Source of the DNA: Bacteroidia bacterium
GTDB taxonomy: Bacteria; Bacteroidota; Bacteroidia; Bacteroidales; Paludibacteraceae
Direction of reading: 5' to 3'
DNA: 63,139 nt
Assembly: GCA_009929375.1 (NCBI GenBank)
Contig: SAAO01000028.1
Span: forward strand, 1 to 63,139
Part shown: positions 59,520 to 63,139 of the stretch, in pieces
Layout: each line of letters begins with the position of its first letter
Position numbering within the stretch: position 1 is the first letter of the stretch
Notes under the pieces: model-generated
The model's input: only the letters and a program-made list of their open reading frames with translations
Databases searched by the model: none
Told to the model about the DNA's origin: nothing
Translations under genes and position numbers: made by a program

Positions 59520-60797
59520 TTATTTCCGCTTAAAGAAATCCTCGTCCTTTAGCTCCTGAATTCTGTTTTTTACAGCAGAATAATACGAACCTTTTATTTC
59601 TTCTTCGAAATTTGCCTTCCCGGTTTCGGTTTCTTTTGGAAACATTGACAAAAACTGATTATAGTACAACAAAGCCTGCTTGTGGTTTTTAAGTGCATAG
59701 TCCGCAAGTGTGGCCATTTTATACACAGTGAGTTTGCTTTCGGGTATAATTTTCAACGATTTGGCATAATATTCCATTGCCAGAGTGGGTTTTTCCCAGC
59801 GCGAATATCCGGTGGCCAGATTCTGATAATAATTGTAAAGCACCGTATCCTTAGGCGTCATCAATTGCAGGCCACGCTCGAGCACAGCTGTACCTTTTGC
59901 AAACCGACCTGTAAAAATAGCCGAACGCCCGAGATAATAAATCAGATTCAGATTTGTCGAATCCCTTTCGTAAGCCTCGGTCAAATGATCGTAAGCCTCG
60001 TAATAATCCTGTCGGCCATAGTAACTTGAACCGAGAAAAAAGGTGGTGGTAAATGTTTTGTCACCAGAATTGTATATTCTTTTAAGCTGATAAATAGCAC
60101 TATCGTATTGCTGAAGATAGCAGTGCCCGATACCATTGTACTGATTTACCGATTTGTTGGTTGAATCAATGCGGATATAGGCGTTTGTGCAACTTGTGAG
60201 GGCTTCATATTTTTGTGTTTGCAAATAAATACGGGCAAGCTTTACAGTGGTATTGTAGTCGTCGGGCGCTTTGCTCAATGTTTTTTGATAATAATGTACC
60301 GCAGAATCATTGTTATCGAGTTGCCAGAAACAATCTCCGGCCATGGACAATAACTGCGGAAGCGAATCTGTTTTCAAATTCTTTCGCAGCTCAGTAAGCG
60401 CTTGCTCCCAGTCTTTCATTTTATACAAATTACCTGTTAGAGCCAATGAGAAATATCTGTTGTCGGGTTGTAGCTGCAACAAATTCCGATAAATGCGATC
60501 GGACTTGTAAAATCGTCCGGTGATTTGATACAAGTCGGCAAGTCCGTTTAGCAACTTAGAATTTAACGAATCGGTTTGCAACAAATGCTCATAAATAAGA
60601 ATAGCTTTGTCGTATTCCATCAGATTTTTATAGCATTGCGCTTTTAGCATATCTGTGTTAGCCGACGGTTTTTCTTTTGCCAAAAGCTGCAAAGCTGCGT
60701 GATAATCGAAGCGGGCCATGGCGCGGTTAATGGCATTATCCTGTGCCGAAAGAAATTGTGAGCATAGAAGCAGAATGAACAGAAACAACTTTTTCAT
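59520..60797 (-). CDS. Secreted tetratricopeptide repeat protein
   Basis: A 425-residue protein from the ATG at 60797. The signal peptide LFLFILLLCSQFLSAQ leaves Gln as the likely mature start. The rest consists of about ten TPR units, for example YDKAILIYEHLLQTDSLNSK, NGLADLYQITGRFYKSDRIY and GHCYLQQYDSAIYQLKR, up to a lysine-rich end. Such proteins scaffold periplasmic complexes; the partner is unknown. It follows blaR1 on the same strand, separated by a 15-base-arm hairpin. Confidence 0.85.
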   Translation of the reverse strand: MKKLFLFILLLCSQFLSAQDNAINRAMARFDYHAALQLLAKEKPSANTDMLKAQCYKNLMEYDKAILIYEHLLQTDSLNSKLLNGLADLYQITGRFYKSDRIYRNLLQLQPDNRYFSLALTGNLYKMKDWEQALTELRKNLKTDSLPQLLSMAGDCFWQLDNNDSAVHYYQKTLSKAPDDYNTTVKLARIYLQTQKYEALTSCTNAYIRIDSTNKSVNQYNGIGHCYLQQYDSAIYQLKRIYNSGDKTFTTTFFLGSSYYGRQDYYEAYDHLTEAYERDSTNLNLIYYLGRSAIFTGRFAKGTAVLERGLQLMTPKDTVLYNYYQNLATGYSRWEKPTLAMEYYAKSLKIIPESKLTVYKMATLADYALKNHKQALLYYNQFLSMFPKETETGKANFEEEIKGSYYSAVKNRIQELKDEDFFKRK

Positions 60798-60830
60798 AAG
60801 CAAACGATTTTGAAATTAAGGATTTACATC

Positions 60831-60872
60831 AATCAGGAGTGTCTGAAAAAACACAAACAGACACTCCTGATT
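60831..60872 (-). terminator. Long perfect hairpin after blaR1
   Basis: AATCAGGAGTGTCTG (60831-60845) pairs with CAGACACTCCTGATT (60858-60872) around a 12-base A-rich loop. It begins 4 bases after the blaR1 stop on the minus strand. It is followed by little T, so it may be a weak terminator or an mRNA-stabilising end. Confidence 0.7.
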
Positions 60873-60876
60873 TCTC

Positions 60877-62481
60877 TTAGCGTTTTGTGATAATAAGAAT
60901 TACACCATTTTTAGCCTGCTCGCCGTATTTTTTTATTAAATCGGCTTTATGTGCTTCATCCAAAGGTTTTACTACATCTACACGCTCGATAGCATCTGCT
61001 TTTATTATATCAAGGTTGAATGTTTTAGGCATCACAGTACCATCTATGGCAATTACCGGAGCATTCTGAGAGTCAATTTCAGGTATAGTAGTATTTTTGT
61101 CTTTCGGACCACCATCTAATCTAAAATTAAGTGGCAAGGTATATTTAACCCTTACGGCTTTGCCTTTTTGCATACCAGGAATCCATTTAGGCATTCCATT
61201 GATTACCCTGATTGCTTCTGCATCTAAATCGGGATCGACACTGCGTACTACTTCAGCATCCTGCACCGAACCATCCGTATTTACAACAAATTGACACATG
61301 ACACGACCCTGAATACCATTTTTCTGGGCATTAACCGGATATTTCACATTATTGGATAAGTATTTAAATAACTCCTGATCACCTCCCGGATATTTCGGCA
61401 TATTTTCAACCACCATAAATATCTGATTGTCGTCATCGATTTCTTTAGTAGTTTTTGACTCAACAAGTTCCTTTTGTTCTTTTGTTTTCGCAACGCCATA
61501 ACCAACAACTTGTACTTCGCTCATAGCCTTTGGCTTTTGCTGTTCACTAACCTTATTCGCTTTATCAGGTACAGGCATAATTTCGGTTTGCAGGAACTCA
61601 CTTGCTTTTCCGGCCAGTGATTCGGCATTGCTAATTACAACCAATGAAAAGGTTAATGGTGCAATCAACAGATATTTCAGCGCTGTCGATTTGCTCGATT
61701 TTTTTTGATTCATCATGATAATACGTTTTTTAAGGGGTAAAATATTAAATTTATTTGAAAGTTTATAATCGGGAGTCTGGTACGATAGCTGTAAAAGATG
61801 ATACTGATAAGTTTTGGTATCGAAGCCTGAACTGATCACTTTGTCGTCGGCAAGGAATTCGAGATTCTGACGAATTTCGCGTTTCAACAGCCATGCAGCA
61901 GGATTAATCCAAAAAGCAATACACAGAAATTCGCTGAACATTACATCCAACGAATGCCACTGACGGACATGCGTAAGTTCGTGCGTGAGAATCTGGGCTG
62001 TTTCGGCTTCGGTGTGCAAAGCCGGATTGATATAAATGGTCGCGAAAAACGAGAATGGCGCAATTTCCTTCTCAACCACAAGTACACGAACATTCTGAAT
62101 GATTTCGTAATGTCCGGAATGCTTAATTCTGAGGATAGAAACCAGTTGGAGCAGCAGCCTAACCGACAATACCGCCATTATCAGCACATAAGCTGAGGCT
62201 AGCAGATTATTCAGCGTAAAAAAAGTTGTCTGTTCTGCAGCACCCACAGTAAACTCGGGCAACACAGCATAATTCATTACAAATTCTTTTACAGTTTCCT
62301 GTTGTTGCAGCCAGCCTTCGATGGAGAAAAACGGATATGCAAACGACAACAATATGGCCGAAAGCATGTATATACGCCGCGCACGCCACAAAGTATCACC
62401 GGCAAAAAACAATTTGTAAAACATGTAAAACAAAGCTATCGCAAGGTTTACTTTCAGTAAATACACAACAAACTCGTTCAT
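60877..62481 (-). CDS. BlaR1-type M56 metallopeptidase with TonB-C domain and plug-like tail
   Basis: A 534-residue membrane protein. Four hydrophobic segments in the first 300 residues surround a cytoplasmic M56 peptidase domain with zinc motif HELTH at residues 167-171 and NLEFLADDKVI. Residues ~375-455 form a TonB C-terminal domain (IQGRVMCQFVVNTDGSVQDA). The last 60 residues, ending GVILIITKR, resemble the plug segment of TonB-dependent receptors. It overlaps blaI by 4 bases. In BlaR1/MecR1 systems the peptidase destroys the BlaI repressor after a wall signal; no beta-lactamase gene is nearby. Confidence 0.88.
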   Translation of the reverse strand: MNEFVVYLLKVNLAIALFYMFYKLFFAGDTLWRARRIYMLSAILLSFAYPFFSIEGWLQQQETVKEFVMNYAVLPEFTVGAAEQTTFFTLNNLLASAYVLIMAVLSVRLLLQLVSILRIKHSGHYEIIQNVRVLVVEKEIAPFSFFATIYINPALHTEAETAQILTHELTHVRQWHSLDVMFSEFLCIAFWINPAAWLLKREIRQNLEFLADDKVISSGFDTKTYQYHLLQLSYQTPDYKLSNKFNILPLKKRIIMMNQKKSSKSTALKYLLIAPLTFSLVVISNAESLAGKASEFLQTEIMPVPDKANKVSEQQKPKAMSEVQVVGYGVAKTKEQKELVESKTTKEIDDDNQIFMVVENMPKYPGGDQELFKYLSNNVKYPVNAQKNGIQGRVMCQFVVNTDGSVQDAEVVRSVDPDLDAEAIRVINGMPKWIPGMQKGKAVRVKYTLPLNFRLDGGPKDKNTTIPEIDSQNAPVIAIDGTVMPKTFNLDIIKADAIERVDVVKPLDEAHKADLIKKYGEQAKNGVILIITKR

Positions 62482-62834
62482 TTTTTCTCGATTAGTTTAA
62501 TGATTTCCTGCAATTCCTCAGCTGTAATTTTCTGTTTCTCGGCAAAGAAACTTACCATTTCCTTGTAAGAATTTTCAAAATAGTTTTTCACCACACCCGA
62601 CATAAATTTCGACTTAAATTCCTGTTCGTCCATGGTGGGTGCATATTCGTATACATTGCCATAACGGGTGGCTTTTACATAGCCTTTGCGCTCCAGATTT
62701 TTCACAACCGAAGCCACAGTAGTGTAAGGCGGACGTGGTTCATCCATTTTTTCGAGAAAATCCCGGATAAATCCACGCTTTTGCTGAAAAATAACGAGCA
62801 AAACCTCTTCTTCCTGATGTGTCAGCTTTTCCAT
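62478..62834 (-). CDS. BlaI/MecI-family repressor
   Basis: A winged-helix repressor of 118 residues from the ATG at 62834, the usual BlaI length; an in-frame ATG at 62867 would add 11 residues. The N-terminal domain has LTHQEEEVLLVIFQ, RPPYTTVASVVKNLERKGYV (recognition helix) and the wing; the C-terminal helices FKSKFMSGVVKNYFENSYKE mediate dimers. Its stop overlaps the blaR1 start (ATGA). A perfect palindrome that encloses its promoter -7 element lies upstream, so autorepression is likely. Confidence 0.93.
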   Translation of the reverse strand: MEKLTHQEEEVLLVIFQQKRGFIRDFLEKMDEPRPPYTTVASVVKNLERKGYVKATRYGNVYEYAPTMDEQEFKSKFMSGVVKNYFENSYKEMVSFFAEKQKITAEELQEIIKLIEKK

Positions 62835-62874
62835 TTCAATTTGCTTTTTATGTATAACGTTCGACAATTCATTT

Positions 62875-62914
62875 TATTACGAAAACTTCGCAAATCTACG
62901 AAGTTTTCGTAATA
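62875..62914 (-). promoter_or_regulatory. BlaI operator overlapping the promoter
   Basis: Perfect inverted repeat with 16-base arms: TATTACGAAAACTTCG (62875-62890) and CGAAGTTTTCGTAATA (62899-62914). The 8-base spacer, 62891-62898, reads TAGATTTG on the minus strand, a full -7 element. Binding of a dimer on both arms would cover it. Confidence 0.82.
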
Positions 62915-62986
62915 ACAATTCAACTACCATATTAATTTAATATTTTTTAAACTTTTAATCTTCTCAAACTGTTTTTGAAAAATTAG

Positions 62987-62994
62987 TACCTTTG
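62987..62994 (+). promoter_or_regulatory. Possible promoter at the right end of the window
   Basis: TACCTTTG followed by CA, the form seen before other genes here. A 25-codon frame starts 26 bases later. Confidence 0.5.
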
Positions 62995-63019
62995 CATTTA
63001 CCTGGAAAAAACAAATCCT

Positions 63020-63097
63020 ATGAGACAATATATACTTATTTTACTCAACTTTCGCAAGTATAATAACTTGCTGATTTATATAAAAATAGCAGCATAG
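63020..63097 (+). CDS. Short ORF of 25 codons, uncertain
   Basis: ATG at 63020 to TAG at 63095-63097, encoding a hydrophobic and basic peptide starting MRQYILILLNFRKYNN. It follows a -7 element, which is its only support. It could be a small membrane peptide, a leader for a gene beyond the window, or chance. No family is recognised. Confidence 0.25.
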   Translation: MRQYILILLNFRKYNNLLIYIKIAA

Positions 63098-63139
63098 AAT
63101 TTTGGTAAAGTCGCTGAATTTCAGTAACTTTATGTCGCC

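Overview
The window comes from a member of the Bacteroidota, most likely a Bacteroidales-like anaerobe or microaerophile. The evidence is the TAnnTTTG promoter element in front of many genes, two proteins with type IX secretion (T9SS) sorting tails, a DUF5723/OmpA outer-membrane protein, LytTR two-component signalling, a BlaR1 peptidase carrying a TonB-C domain, and secreted proteins whose predicted mature N-terminus is Gln. Rubrerythrin, ETF with an acyl-CoA dehydrogenase, and CDGSH and BFD-like iron-sulfur proteins fit low-oxygen life. No species is assigned.

Layout. 0.2-6.9 kb (minus): queA, truB, uppP, a DUF3098 protein, ftsX and a YfhO-type membrane protein. 7.1-12.5 kb (plus): sufS-sufE, a structured RNA on the minus strand (6S-like candidate), a TPR protein with ribH, tRNA-Tyr, tRNA-Gly and a RecD-like helicase. 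12.8-17.1 kb: a lipoprotein and a DUF5723-TSP3-OmpA protein. 17.1-21.3 kb (minus): proB, a lipoprotein, proA, and an M28-type glutaminyl cyclase. 21.7-25.8 kb: a candidate small RNA, etfB, etfA and an acyl-CoA dehydrogenase. 26.1-33.3 kb (minus): ECF sigma factor with a membrane partner, then histidine kinase, LytTR regulator, T9SS surface protein and a lone LytTR protein. 33.7-47.1 kb: housekeeping genes (ABC-F, rubrerythrin, mnmD, rpsO, waaA, hisS, S9D peptidase, GH30 hydrolase, trhO). 47.2-49.6 kb (minus): an AAA ATPase with a paired-palindrome operator, ppa and bcp. 49.9-56.6 kb: nitroreductase-cidA-cidB, a MarR regulator, and a carotenoid cluster (crtB, idi, cruF-like, acyltransferase, glycosyltransferase). 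56.8-57.9 kb: tRNA-Asp followed by a gene-poor stretch with a decayed heptapeptide-repeat ORF. 57.9-63.1 kb: CDGSH protein, acyltransferase, BFD-like ferredoxin, TPR protein, blaR1 and blaI.

How parts work together. Secreted proteins start with Gln after the signal peptide, and a lipoprotein glutaminyl cyclase in the same window could cap them. T9SS tails send two proteins to the surface, one next to its probable regulators. The carotenoid genes suggest a glycosylated, acylated carotenoid, but no desaturase is present here.

The most unusual content lies between genes: several families of short word-like repeats used again and again, MITE-like elements with terminal inverted repeats, nested palindromes, two candidate noncoding RNAs, and a strict 21-bp periodic array encoding heptads.
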